Both the position numbers and the translations under genes were made by a program. A DNA stretch of 64,000 nt from Candidatus Nitrosocosmicus sp. (GTDB lineage Archaea; Thermoproteota; Nitrososphaeria; Nitrososphaerales; Nitrososphaeraceae), in the NCBI GenBank assembly GCA_031177355.1, contig JAPSGR010000006.1, positions 17,802-81,801 on the forward strand. The letters are read 5' to 3'. Shown here piece by piece: positions 1 through 8,675 of this stretch. Under the pieces are notes generated by a model. That model was not told the origin of the DNA. It saw only the letters and a program-made list of their open reading frames with translations, and did no database searches. Positions within the stretch are counted from its first letter, which is position 1; each line of letters opens with the position of its first letter.

Positions 1-77
1 GCAAACTGGGAATATGTTTCCTCGTTCTGAATTATGTGAGCATTTTCTAATATATTTCTAATATTATCTAGATTCAT
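1..77 (-). CDS. N-terminal fragment of a gene running off the left edge
   Basis: On the minus strand an ATG at 77 opens a frame that stays open to the window edge, giving about 25 residues beginning MNLDNIRNILENAHIIQ. The amphipathic, codon-regular start looks coding and the region is too short for the ORF track. It would be transcribed away from cutA, so 78-243 would be a shared divergent promoter region rich in A/T. I do not recognise the family from so few residues. Confidence 0.4.
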   Translation of the reverse strand, partial: MNLDNIRNILENAHIIQNEETYSQF

Positions 78-243
78 AGATTAGTAGTAAATTCATTTGA
101 TTCTCGTTACCTTATTTATATTTGCATTTTTTATTTTTGTGATACTTTTATAGAATCAACCGATTCGAATTGGATTAATTATTCTAAAGAACTTTTCTCA
201 AATACTTAATATATTAATAGTATATTGAGTTGTATGTATAAAA

Positions 244-597
244 ATGAAAGACTCTAAACTTAAGTCTTATGGAGTAATTGTATTATCAACATTTCCTGAT
301 GAAAAATCCTTAATTGACCTAAGTAAAACTCTAGTTGCAGAAAAAAGGTTATGTGCATGTGTAAATTATACTAAAATAAATTCGTTATATATGTGGGAGA
401 ATGAACTAAAACAAGAGAACGAGTTCTTGGCCCTTTTCAAGACAACTTCATCTCTACTAGATGATTTAAAAATTGAAATATCAAAAAATCATCCATATAA
501 AATACCTGAAATAGTAACACTATCTATGACTGATGTTTCTTCTGATTATATGTCATGGCTTCTTAATAATACCCTTACATGTGCAGATGATACTTGA
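244..597 (+). CDS. cutA: CutA1-like divalent-ion tolerance protein
   Basis: The 117-aa product has the CutA pattern: an N-terminal strand ending in LSTFPDE, the central CACVNYTKINSLYMWENE stretch typical of the family, and the C-terminal HPYKIPEIVTLSM signature. Family members form very stable trimers with a ferredoxin-like fold, and in bacteria have been linked to copper tolerance; the archaeal role is unclear. Length is usual for the family. It is a single gene with no obvious operon partner, followed by a 130-bp gap and the convergent pelota gene. Confidence 0.9.
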   Translation: MKDSKLKSYGVIVLSTFPDEKSLIDLSKTLVAEKRLCACVNYTKINSLYMWENELKQENEFLALFKTTSSLLDDLKIEISKNHPYKIPEIVTLSMTDVSSDYMSWLLNNTLTCADDT

Positions 598-725
598 CCA
601 TCTTGTGGGTGTTAATAATATCTATGACTTGATCATCTTTTATAGGCTACTAAATTCTTATAATTTTGGATCTATGATAATTTTTTTAGTTTTTTTATAA
701 ATTGATATTTAGACAAATTATTACT

Positions 726-1796
726 TTAGGTTATTGGATACCGCAATAATGCGATCACTCCACCCAAAGATGATACTCTTAATCCTAGATCTGTAGTTGA
801 ATCAGTGGCAAAAACCTTTGAGTTATTATACTCTATCTCATTCAAAAGTTTGATAAAATCCTCCTCCTTGATCTCCGCAAAAACCTTGTCTGAATAAACC
901 AATGCGTCAATAGCATTTAATGACTGTGCGTATGTTATCTCTTTAATTCCTATAGCATAACTTTTCTCTCCTTTGCTTATTTGTTGCATTATTTTATCAA
1001 GTATATTAGCAACCATAGCAATTTTGCTATTGGACATCAAATCCTTCATGGCTTGCGATCTCAAAAAGACAAAGATTCCGTCTTCACCGGAAGCTTCTAT
1101 TCCTTCAACTATACTAATATCCGCTCTCTGGTAAAATTCGTTTTTTTCTTTTAAATAGTTGTAAAGTCTCCTTTTTGTCTCTCCGGGACCAAAAAATATT
1201 ATCTTGATTCCTGGATCATCGAGATAGATGTCCATTCCAATCCTTATGCTTTCGAAATAGCTATTATTAGATTCATTTTTCCTATCTGCTGAATATCTTT
1301 TGCCGCTCTTCCCAGAATGTATGTTTGGTGTTGTTTTTAAATAAGTTCCAGTTAGACTTGCAATGGAAGCCTCTTGCGAATCTATGGACACTAGTAGATA
1401 CTTGAATTTCAGGGTAGATTTTGACAATATTTTCATATAGTTTTCGTTCCACCTTGATTTTTCTAAGATTATAGTATCACTAATTTTTACCATAACCGAA
1501 TGATGTAGTCCTCTAGGTATATTTTCATTATTTGATGTGACAATGATTCCTGAAATTTTCAGTCTGTCGATTGCATCATCAAAACTAATTTTCTCTGCTC
1601 TTAAAACTATCCTGATTTTAATTCGTTCTCCCTTATCTGGCCTCGAAAATTCATTATCTTGTTTAATTACTCTCGTTGTGTCAGCAGTAATGTTATCACC
1701 AACTTCAATTACTCTTCTCAAGCTAAATAGATCGTCTGGATCTTCTAAAGTTATGACTACTTTGTTTTCTGAATCTTTTGTTTTAGTTACTTTCAT
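726..1796 (-). CDS. pelA: mRNA surveillance protein pelota (Dom34)
   Basis: The 356-aa product matches archaeal pelota in length and domain order: an N-terminal Sm-like domain with the LEDPDDLFSLRRVIEVGD and ISGIIV stretches (about 1-130), a central eRF1-domain-2-like part (about 140-265, with IVEGIEASGEDGIFVFL), and an eRF1-domain-3-like C-terminus (ITYAQSLNAIDALVYSD). Pelota rescues ribosomes stalled on mRNA together with aEF1A and the ABCE1 ATPase. It lacks a GGQ motif, as expected for pelota rather than aRF1. Transcribed toward cutA. Confidence 0.93.
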   Translation of the reverse strand: MKVTKTKDSENKVVITLEDPDDLFSLRRVIEVGDNITADTTRVIKQDNEFSRPDKGERIKIRIVLRAEKISFDDAIDRLKISGIIVTSNNENIPRGLHHSVMVKISDTIILEKSRWNENYMKILSKSTLKFKYLLVSIDSQEASIASLTGTYLKTTPNIHSGKSGKRYSADRKNESNNSYFESIRIGMDIYLDDPGIKIIFFGPGETKRRLYNYLKEKNEFYQRADISIVEGIEASGEDGIFVFLRSQAMKDLMSNSKIAMVANILDKIMQQISKGEKSYAIGIKEITYAQSLNAIDALVYSDKVFAEIKEEDFIKLLNEIEYNNSKVFATDSTTDLGLRVSSLGGVIALLRYPIT

Positions 1797-1925
1797 TTTT
1801 ATATATTTCCCAACTTATTATATTTCGAAACAACATTTGAGATCTCTAGTATCGTTCAATCCATCTTCTTGTTAACACTTGTGATTCCACAAAATTAATC
1901 AATGCGTTATTGAATATCTTGTACG

Positions 1926-2213
1926 TCATTTTGCATTTCTTTCTTTATTTGTCTCCACTGAGAATTGTGCCTCGGGCCTTGGATGCGTAAATATTCCTGC
2001 TATTTTCTTTGCCTTAACAATTGTAATCTCTTTTAATTTTTTTTGCCATGAATTTTTCAACACCTTCAATATAAAGATCATCATATCCAGTTTGTCTTTC
2101 GGGTAAAAAATGTGGATCCTTATTATAGGTGATAGAGATAATAATTCGCAAGTGTCGAAAATAATAAATTTTCTGAAACTCTCTAGCAAGGATATAGTTT
2201 CTGAGTGTGCCAC
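1926..2213 (-). CDS. small orphan protein
   Basis: A 95-aa minus-strand ORF with an ATG start lies between pelota and the TrmB regulator. It is Ile/Leu/Lys-rich with a basic C-terminus and no signal peptide or metal motif. I do not recognise a family. It is credible mainly because it fills an otherwise empty 590-bp gap in a dense region and its composition matches its neighbours; it could also be a chance ORF. Confidence 0.4.
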   Translation of the reverse strand: MAHSETISLLESFRKFIIFDTCELLSLSPIIRIHIFYPKDKLDMMIFILKVLKNSWQKKLKEITIVKAKKIAGIFTHPRPEAQFSVETNKERNAK

Positions 2214-2390
2214 TACTTTTCTAGAATAACTATTAATACAATGGATATATGTATTTGAAAAAAATTATTTTTATAAATTACAATGGACAAACTCTTCACT
2301 CAAGATCTCCTTCATCTAATCAGTAGGGTTTTTCATGTCATTGTTTGTCCTCTTTACATTTGTATCATTCTGTTATAAAAATTTAGGTTA

Positions 2391-3164
2391 TCATTTTTTT
2401 GCATCTTGCCAGAGGTATTGGAAATAGTCTTTGGCGAAACTTGCTAATCCAGTATGCTCTGCCCAAATTGCTATAGTATCATAACTTGTACCATCTACTA
2501 CATCATTTTTTCCTTCCCCAAGTAGAATTAGTACATGTTTAGAGTCGCCAATCACTCCACCACCAAACATATCATTTTTTAGTCTTACTTCTGCTACCCT
2601 TGACATTGCTTTAACCGTGTCTCCATTAGTTTCATCCGAAGCTAAGATGATTATTTTTACTCCTTTATCTGATAATTCACGTAAAACTGGTTGAATAGAT
2701 CGCACTACATTTTCAGGAATTTTGGGAATTGCAATGAGTAGTTCTTCCTTCGTGGATTGAATTATTTCAGTCACTTTTATTGCAATATTATATAACCCAC
2801 TTACGACCCAAATATCTGGTTTTTCTTTCAAGCCTGTTTTCTCATATATCGGCATTAATTCATTAATTACAACATTCTTATTACTACGCAGATTGTTTTC
2901 CATCTCTATCATCATGGCTTCAACTGCATTCGATGGTGACTTTGGAAAAAAATTCTGTGGTCTTTGATTGTCTGAATAAATCCATCCTCTTACATACAAG
3001 CTGTTAAGAACATCATAAATTTTCGAGTAGGGAACACCAGATTTCTTACTGATCTCTGATGCGGTATTTGAGCCAGCAAATAATAACGAAGTATATACCC
3101 TGATTTCATAATTCGTTAACCCAAGGCTTTCCATAGATTTTTTGGCCTTGTCACTTATTTCCAT
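2391..3164 (-). CDS. TrmB-family transcriptional regulator
   Basis: The 257-aa product has a TrmB-type winged helix at about 10-75 (LGLTNYEIRVYTSLLFAG, then SGVPYSKIYDVLNSL as recognition helix), followed by a coiled linker and a C-terminal TrmB/PLD-like effector domain (about 110-255). TrmB proteins usually sense small ligands and repress or activate adjacent genes. It is divergently transcribed from the tetraether-synthase-like radical SAM gene with a 130-bp shared intergenic region, so control of that gene is a reasonable inference. Confidence 0.85.
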   Translation of the reverse strand: MEISDKAKKSMESLGLTNYEIRVYTSLLFAGSNTASEISKKSGVPYSKIYDVLNSLYVRGWIYSDNQRPQNFFPKSPSNAVEAMMIEMENNLRSNKNVVINELMPIYEKTGLKEKPDIWVVSGLYNIAIKVTEIIQSTKEELLIAIPKIPENVVRSIQPVLRELSDKGVKIIILASDETNGDTVKAMSRVAEVRLKNDMFGGGVIGDSKHVLILLGEGKNDVVDGTSYDTIAIWAEHTGLASFAKDYFQYLWQDAKK

Positions 3165-3254
3165 AACTTTAAGTGACTAGTCTAATCTTGGATATTAAAT
3201 CTTTCATCAAAAATTGATTTACTAACTAAACACCGTAGTATTTGTGAGATCATG

Positions 3255-3262
3255 TTTATAAA
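3255..3262 (+). promoter_or_regulatory. putative TATA box for the radical SAM gene
   Basis: The sequence TTTATAAA sits 33 bp before the ATG of the radical SAM gene, the distance expected for an archaeal TATA box driving a transcript with a short leader. It lies inside the divergent region shared with the TrmB regulator gene. Confidence 0.45.
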
Positions 3263-3294
3263 GTTAATTAAATTTAGTATTAGAGGTCAACATT

Positions 3295-5004
3295 ATGGAT
3301 TTAATACAAATTTCCAATTTAACTAGTAAAACTATTGGTTCAAAACGTACCATTAGATATACTCAAAGTATTTGCCCCGATTGCAATATGATTCTTGACG
3401 CTGAGGTATTTGAAAGAGAAGGAAAAGTTTTCATGACAAAAACTTGTCCGAGCCACGGTGAATGTGAGGAATTATACTTTGGTTCTTTTGAGATGTATCA
3501 GAAATTCAGTACGTATTGGATGGATGGAAAAGGTGCACAAGCACCAAATGTAATGGTAGATAAATGTGCTTGTCCTACAAATTGTGGTTTATGTACAAAC
3601 CATCTTTCACACTCTGGACTAGCCAACATGATAGTAACAAATAGATGCGATCTTACCTGTTGGTATTGTTTCTTCTATGTTAAGAAAGGATTAGAAGGAG
3701 CGTATTTGTATGAACCATCTCATGAACAAGTTCGTGCAATGATGAAAACCTTAAAGGCTGAGAGACCAATTGCAGGAAATTCGATTCAAATTACTGGTGG
3801 TGAACCAATGCTAAGAGATGATATTACAGAACTAATCAAAATTATGAAAGAAGAGGGAGTAGATCATGTGCAACTAAATACTAACGGTATAAAATTGGCA
3901 TTATCACCCGAAACAATGAGGCAAGTGAGGATGTCTGGTGTTAGTAATCTGTATCTATCTTTTGATGGTGTAACAGCCAGAACAAATCCCAAAAATCACT
4001 GGGAGGTCCCATATACATTGGAATCCGCCAGAAAATGTGGCATGACGGTTGTGTTTGTTCCAACAGTAATTAAATCGATAAATGATCACGAATTAGGTGG
4101 CATAATTAGATTTGCTCAAAAAAATATGGATGTAGTACATGCTGTAAATTTCCAGCCTGTTTCTCTGACGGGTAGAATGAGTAAAAAGGAGCGAGAAAAA
4201 TATAGGATTACTATACCGGACTGTATTGAAAGAATCGAGGAACAAACGAATGGCGAAATTTCCAAAGATGGTTGGTTTCCAGTTCCTTCATGTATGCCAC
4301 TAACTAATGTGATTGAAGCATTCAGTAAAAAGCCTAAATATGAACTATCAATTCATTTCGCTTGTGGTGCAGGAACCTATGTATTTGAAGATGTGCAAAC
4401 TAAAAAGCTAACTCCTCTGACATCTTTTGTGGATATAAAAGGACTATTAGAATACTTTGAGGAGAAAACTGAAGAGATCAAATCTGGATCAAATAGATAT
4501 TGGACGATGCTAGAAGTAATACGAAAACTGAATCAATTTGTTGATCGCAATAAACAGCCATACGGACTTGATCTAGGACGTATGTTTTCAAGTATTCTTC
4601 TTAAACAGAATTTCGATTCTGTTGGTTCATGGCATGTCAGATCCTTATTCTTGGGGATGATGCATTTTCAAGATAAGTATAATGAAGATTTAGAGCGATT
4701 ACAAAGATGTGATATTCACTATTTGACACCTGATTTGCGTATAGTACCTTTCTGTGCATTTAACGTGATACCCGAATGGTATCGTGATAGAATACAGAAG
4801 AAATACAGTATACCGGTTGAAGAATGGGAAAAGGAACACGGACAAACGTTAGAAGCCGGGTTATACCGTGGCATTATGAGAAAAGGCAAATCAGAAGCAC
4901 AGATGGGATGTGCCATGTCAGAGATGCATAAGGCAGCCGCAGAAGCACAAGCTGATGAGAATCATAAAGGTATTGAACTTAGAAACGGTATGGCAGGTGC
5001 CTAA
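3295..5004 (+). CDS. radical SAM protein, tetraether lipid synthase (Tes)-like
   Basis: The 569-aa product has a radical SAM core with the CX3CX2C motif CDLTCWYC (Cys118, 122, 125) followed by ITGGEPMLRDD and LNTNGI stretches. Before it lie extra cysteine groups (CPDC, CPSHGEC, CACPTNCGLCTNH) and there are further cysteines near the C-terminus (RCDIHYL, CAFNVIPEWYRD). This layout, with several auxiliary Fe-S sites and about 500-570 residues, is that of the archaeal Tes family, which joins two diether lipids head-to-head to make GDGT membranes. Thaumarchaea make GDGTs, so the role fits. Substrate assignment is by family resemblance only. The TrmB regulator is divergent and a second wHTH gene follows. 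Confidence 0.85.
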   Translation: MDLIQISNLTSKTIGSKRTIRYTQSICPDCNMILDAEVFEREGKVFMTKTCPSHGECEELYFGSFEMYQKFSTYWMDGKGAQAPNVMVDKCACPTNCGLCTNHLSHSGLANMIVTNRCDLTCWYCFFYVKKGLEGAYLYEPSHEQVRAMMKTLKAERPIAGNSIQITGGEPMLRDDITELIKIMKEEGVDHVQLNTNGIKLALSPETMRQVRMSGVSNLYLSFDGVTARTNPKNHWEVPYTLESARKCGMTVVFVPTVIKSINDHELGGIIRFAQKNMDVVHAVNFQPVSLTGRMSKKEREKYRITIPDCIERIEEQTNGEISKDGWFPVPSCMPLTNVIEAFSKKPKYELSIHFACGAGTYVFEDVQTKKLTPLTSFVDIKGLLEYFEEKTEEIKSGSNRYWTMLEVIRKLNQFVDRNKQPYGLDLGRMFSSILLKQNFDSVGSWHVRSLFLGMMHFQDKYNEDLERLQRCDIHYLTPDLRIVPFCAFNVIPEWYRDRIQKKYSIPVEEWEKEHGQTLEAGLYRGIMRKGKSEAQMGCAMSEMHKAAAEAQADENHKGIELRNGMAGA

Positions 5005-5141
5005 ATTTTATTTTCCTCTTTATGAATTCTGAATATTGTTGAAGGTCGATCTCTAAACTTTTAAGAAAACCTCCCACTTATTTTTACATATGTTTTTGTA
5101 GAAAATTTTAAATAGCTTGAAACTGTAGTATAGTATGTAAA

Positions 5142-5564
5142 ATGCCGTCATCATCAATAAATGCCATAACCCGTATGAGTGCAACACTAAAGGATCTGTT
5201 TATTTACATTTATGATTTATCACCATTGGATATGGATCTTTTGCTTACCCTGATCGCACATAATAATAAACAAATGACATTAGAGGATTTATCTAAAGCT
5301 GTGAATCGAGATAAAAGTACTGTTTTTCGATCCTTACAGAAATTAACAGGATTGGGAATATGTGTAAAAGAAAGTCGAACTCTGAAAGAGGGAGGACATT
5401 TTCATGTTTATTCTGCAATATCTAAAGAAATTTTTAAACTCGAAACAGAAAAACGTGTTAAAGAATTAGAACAGAGTTTGAGAAGAATACTAAAGAAATT
5501 TGAAGATGATCTTGAAATAATGCTGGATGATGTATTTGATACTAAAAAGAAAATAGTAAAGTAA
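5142..5564 (+). CDS. winged-helix transcriptional regulator (MarR/TrmB-like)
   Basis: The 140-aa product carries a winged helix (about 25-95): LSPLDMDLLLTLIAHNNKQM, then LSKAVNRDKSTVFRSLQKL as the recognition helix and a basic wing. A charged coiled coil follows (about 100-130), probably for dimerisation. There is no ligand-binding domain, so it may respond through the dimer interface or simply repress. It lies 18 bp before the histidine kinase gene and is probably co-transcribed with it. Confidence 0.8.
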   Translation: MPSSSINAITRMSATLKDLFIYIYDLSPLDMDLLLTLIAHNNKQMTLEDLSKAVNRDKSTVFRSLQKLTGLGICVKESRTLKEGGHFHVYSAISKEIFKLETEKRVKELEQSLRRILKKFEDDLEIMLDDVFDTKKKIVK

Positions 5565-5582
5565 ATAAAATAGCTACATTAC

Positions 5583-7109
5583 ATGGATTTCAATTTAGCT
5601 AACATATTTGAAAAGCTAAATGGAGAAAAATTTGATATAGTATTAAATTCTTATTACTCCTTTATCTTTCTTAAGAAAAACTCTTTTCATGATATTCTCA
5701 AATCTATGAATTCAGCCTCTATAAGAATATTAATTTCATGTAAGAACAATGATCAGTATGAATCAATAGTTGATTTTCTTAGACCATTTAAGTATATATC
5801 TGTCAAGAACAGTTTGACACCTCTTGCATTTAATGAACATATGATTACAATTATCGTTAACCCGTTTCGAGTCTATTTCTTTAAAATCCATTATGATTCA
5901 GATGAACGCGTATTTAGTTGCAGACTATCAGAATCACTAAAAGGAGATATTGTTAATTTTTTTTATTCTCTCTTTGAGAATACCTGGACTGCACTGGAGA
6001 AGAATAATATCCTAGAAAAAAGGAATATATTTCAACAAGATTTTGTAGATATAGCTTCACATCAGCTTAGAAATCCTATACTACCAATAATAGGCTTTTC
6101 TAAAACACTTAAATCAAAAATTAAAGATCCGGATATGTTGGATTATCTTAATATTATAATTAAGAATGCTGAAAAATTAAAAAATATTGCAAATGAAATC
6201 CTAGACATATCTAAAATTGAAGCAAACCCGTTAAAATTGGATTATGAAATTTTTGATCTATGTGAACTTTTAGAAACTATTGCGGGAGAGTATAATCAAT
6301 TTTCCAAGAGGGACTCTGCAGGAATTAATTTTATTTTTCATGGCGCATCTAATCTTCTAATAGAAGCAGACAAGGAATATGTTAAGCAAGCTTTTGAAAA
6401 TATACTAAACAATTCCTATTTTTTTACCAAAAAAAATGAGGGAAATCGGATTATGATTAGTGTTTATGATGGTGATGAAGGTAATTATGCATCAGTTTTG
6501 ATCGAAGACGAAGGACCAGGTATAACAGACGATGACCCTGAGAGAGTTTTTACGAAATTCTATCCAAATTCAGGTGGTGCAGGACTGGGATTGTTCATTT
6601 CAAAAAAAATTATTGAAATACATGGTGGTAACATTACGGTAGGCAATCGAATAGATGATATCGGTGCGAAATTTTTAATTCAAATTCCATTAAAGGGGGT
6701 GAATATACCTTTTCATGCCCTTAGGAGCAAATCCTCTAATGAAAATCTCAAATTGTTGATCATCGATGAGTTTTCAGAAAACTTGAAGGCGGTAAAAGAA
6801 TCAATTGTTAATTTAGGGTATGAAATTGATTATTTTGAAGATCCTTACACAGCTATTGAGAACTTTACTCCCGGAAAATATTCCTTAGTTTTTTTGGGAA
6901 TCAATATCAAGGGTTTGGATGGGTTTGATCTTTATGATGATTTGAAGAAAAGGGATAAGAAAATAAAAGGATATTTCATGTCCTCAAGCAAAATAAATAA
7001 AGAGGCAATGGAATTACTCAACAAGAATATGATGTACGACCATTTCATTTTCAAACCACTTTCCATTAATTCATTTGTAAGAATTCTTCAAAATGAGCAA
7101 ATGAGTTAA
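5583..7109 (+). CDS. soluble hybrid histidine kinase with degenerate receiver domain
   Basis: No membrane segment is visible in the 508 residues. Order: an N-terminal sensor-like domain (about 1-135, unassigned); HisKA with phosphoacceptor His160 in ASHQLRNPILP; HATPase_c with an N box (FENILNNS), G1 (EDEGPGI) and G2 (GGAGLGLFISKKI); then a receiver-like domain from about 390. That receiver is defective: the acidic pair is reduced to IDE, and the phosphoacceptor position reads VFLGINIKGLDG, a Gly where Asp is expected; the distal FKPL lysine is kept. It is therefore likely a pseudo-receiver used for binding or regulation. The next gene encodes an intact receiver. Confidence 0.88.
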   Translation: MDFNLANIFEKLNGEKFDIVLNSYYSFIFLKKNSFHDILKSMNSASIRILISCKNNDQYESIVDFLRPFKYISVKNSLTPLAFNEHMITIIVNPFRVYFFKIHYDSDERVFSCRLSESLKGDIVNFFYSLFENTWTALEKNNILEKRNIFQQDFVDIASHQLRNPILPIIGFSKTLKSKIKDPDMLDYLNIIIKNAEKLKNIANEILDISKIEANPLKLDYEIFDLCELLETIAGEYNQFSKRDSAGINFIFHGASNLLIEADKEYVKQAFENILNNSYFFTKKNEGNRIMISVYDGDEGNYASVLIEDEGPGITDDDPERVFTKFYPNSGGAGLGLFISKKIIEIHGGNITVGNRIDDIGAKFLIQIPLKGVNIPFHALRSKSSNENLKLLIIDEFSENLKAVKESIVNLGYEIDYFEDPYTAIENFTPGKYSLVFLGINIKGLDGFDLYDDLKKRDKKIKGYFMSSSKINKEAMELLNKNMMYDHFIFKPLSINSFVRILQNEQMS

Positions 7110-7166
7110 ATTTTTTGTTTATACAATAGCAAAATTTTATTATTTGTTTGGACTAACTGGGTCAAT

Positions 7167-7748
7167 ATGAATATTCTAATCATTGAAGATGATGATGATA
7201 TATGTCAATTATATTCTATATGGTTAGAGGAAAATAAACATGATTATATAATTGCAAAAAACTATGAAGATGGAATATTGGAGTATGAGAAATCAATTCT
7301 TAAAGATGATGAAGATTACATACCTCATAATAACTCATTTGACTTGGTAGTATTAGATTATGATCTGCCTTCAAAGAACATTGCCACAAATCAAAATGGT
7401 CTACATATAGCTAAAGAGATTTTAGAATTGAGGAATGACCAAAGAATAATGTTTGCATCGGCATGGCCGAAAAAGGCATTTATTGAATACGTTTCCACAC
7501 TAAAAAGTGTACCTGAGGTCCTTCCAAAACCATTCGAAAAAGAAGAATTCATTAATCTAGCAGAAAAAATTAATTTGTATGATATTGCAAAAAAATTTAC
7601 TAAACAACTTAGAGAAATGAAAAATCCTAATAGTCCAACTGTGGATATCAAATCTTTAGAATCGTTATTTAAACTTATGAATAATGCTAGACGAGAATTT
7701 TTACATAAGGATGAAAAAAATGATGATGAATCTGATATAATTGAATAA
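7167..7748 (+). CDS. single-domain response regulator
   Basis: The 193-aa product has a complete receiver: acidic cluster EDDDD at 7-11, phosphoacceptor in LVVLDYDLP, the Ala/Ser switch region in MFASAWP, and the lysine in LPKPF. It has no DNA-binding domain; the C-terminal 60 residues are charged and probably helical. An insertion between the third strand and the following helix makes the receiver longer than usual. It follows the hybrid kinase by 57 bp, so it is its likely phosphorylation partner. Confidence 0.87.
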   Translation: MNILIIEDDDDICQLYSIWLEENKHDYIIAKNYEDGILEYEKSILKDDEDYIPHNNSFDLVVLDYDLPSKNIATNQNGLHIAKEILELRNDQRIMFASAWPKKAFIEYVSTLKSVPEVLPKPFEKEEFINLAEKINLYDIAKKFTKQLREMKNPNSPTVDIKSLESLFKLMNNARREFLHKDEKNDDESDIIE

Positions 7749-7790
7749 AATTTAATAAAGTTTAATTTAAAGAACTATAAAACTCCTTTT

Positions 7791-8651
7791 GTGTCTTCGA
7801 TGAAATATGTTCAAATAGACTTATCTAATGATATTGCAATCGTGAAAATAAATAGACCTGAAGCCTTGAATGCAATGAATTTGGATGTTATAGCCGAGTT
7901 GAATAGGGCGATTGATATAATTTCTGCAGATGACGGAATCAAAGTACTTATTATCACTGGAGCAGGCGAACGCTCATTCTGTGCAGGTGCTGATATTTCG
8001 TATATGGTAAACATTGATGCAGTAACTGCTGAAAAGTATGCATCATCAGCCCAGAGCATGCTAAATAAACTTGAAAAAATGGAGAAACCTGTAATAGCTG
8101 CAATAAATGGGTTTGCTCTAGGCGGTGGATGCGAACTTTCACTTGTGTGTGACATTAGATTCGCCTCTGAAAATGCAAAAATTGGGCAACCCGAGGTAAC
8201 AATTGGTATACCTCCCGGCTGGGGTGGAACTCAACGGCTTTTAAGAATAATTGGACCTGCTAAGGCCAAGGAAATGATCTTTACTGGGAAAATGCTGTCT
8301 TCTCAAGAAGCACAAGACATTGGATTAGTAAATCAAGTAATTTCTCTCTCGGATAGTGAAAAATCTAATTTAGATCAATCTGTCGATCAAACTAACGAGA
8401 AGGAGAAAAACATTGCTCTTTCAAAAATGCTTAATAAGAAACTTTTAGAACACTCGATATCATTTGCTAAGGAGATTACCAAAAATAGCTTTAATGCTGT
8501 TAAGATAAGTAAAATGTTGATCAATAAAGGAATGGATGCTGATATCGATACTGGATTGCGGTTAGAAATCTATGGCTGGGCATTATGTTTTGCTCACGAG
8601 GATAGGCATAAAATGATGTCTTCATTTCTAAATAAAAGTACTAAAAAGTAA
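7791..8651 (+). CDS. crotonase-family enoyl-CoA hydratase, probable 3-hydroxypropionyl/crotonyl-CoA hydratase
   Basis: This 286-aa crotonase-fold protein has the oxyanion-hole stretch CAGADI, the GFALGGGCELSLVCDIRFA block containing the first catalytic Glu, and GQPEVTIGIPPGWGGTQRL containing the second. Both Glu needed for hydration are kept, so a hydratase rather than an isomerase is favoured. In thaumarchaea a related protein serves both 3-hydroxypropionyl-CoA dehydration and crotonyl-CoA hydration in the 3HP/4HB carbon-fixation cycle; I infer that role. A charged 25-30-residue insert (SDSEKSNLDQS region) after the core lengthens it relative to typical family members. Start is GTG at 7791 or, equally likely, ATG at 7800. 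Confidence 0.85.
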   Translation: MSSMKYVQIDLSNDIAIVKINRPEALNAMNLDVIAELNRAIDIISADDGIKVLIITGAGERSFCAGADISYMVNIDAVTAEKYASSAQSMLNKLEKMEKPVIAAINGFALGGGCELSLVCDIRFASENAKIGQPEVTIGIPPGWGGTQRLLRIIGPAKAKEMIFTGKMLSSQEAQDIGLVNQVISLSDSEKSNLDQSVDQTNEKEKNIALSKMLNKKLLEHSISFAKEITKNSFNAVKISKMLINKGMDADIDTGLRLEIYGWALCFAHEDRHKMMSSFLNKSTKK

Positions 8652-8675
8652 CTCATATTTTGTTACTTGCTTTTT

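Noticed and set aside
1537-1875. 112-aa plus-strand ORF antisense to pelota
   Set aside because: It mirrors pelota codons and has no recognisable features; it is a shadow ORF.
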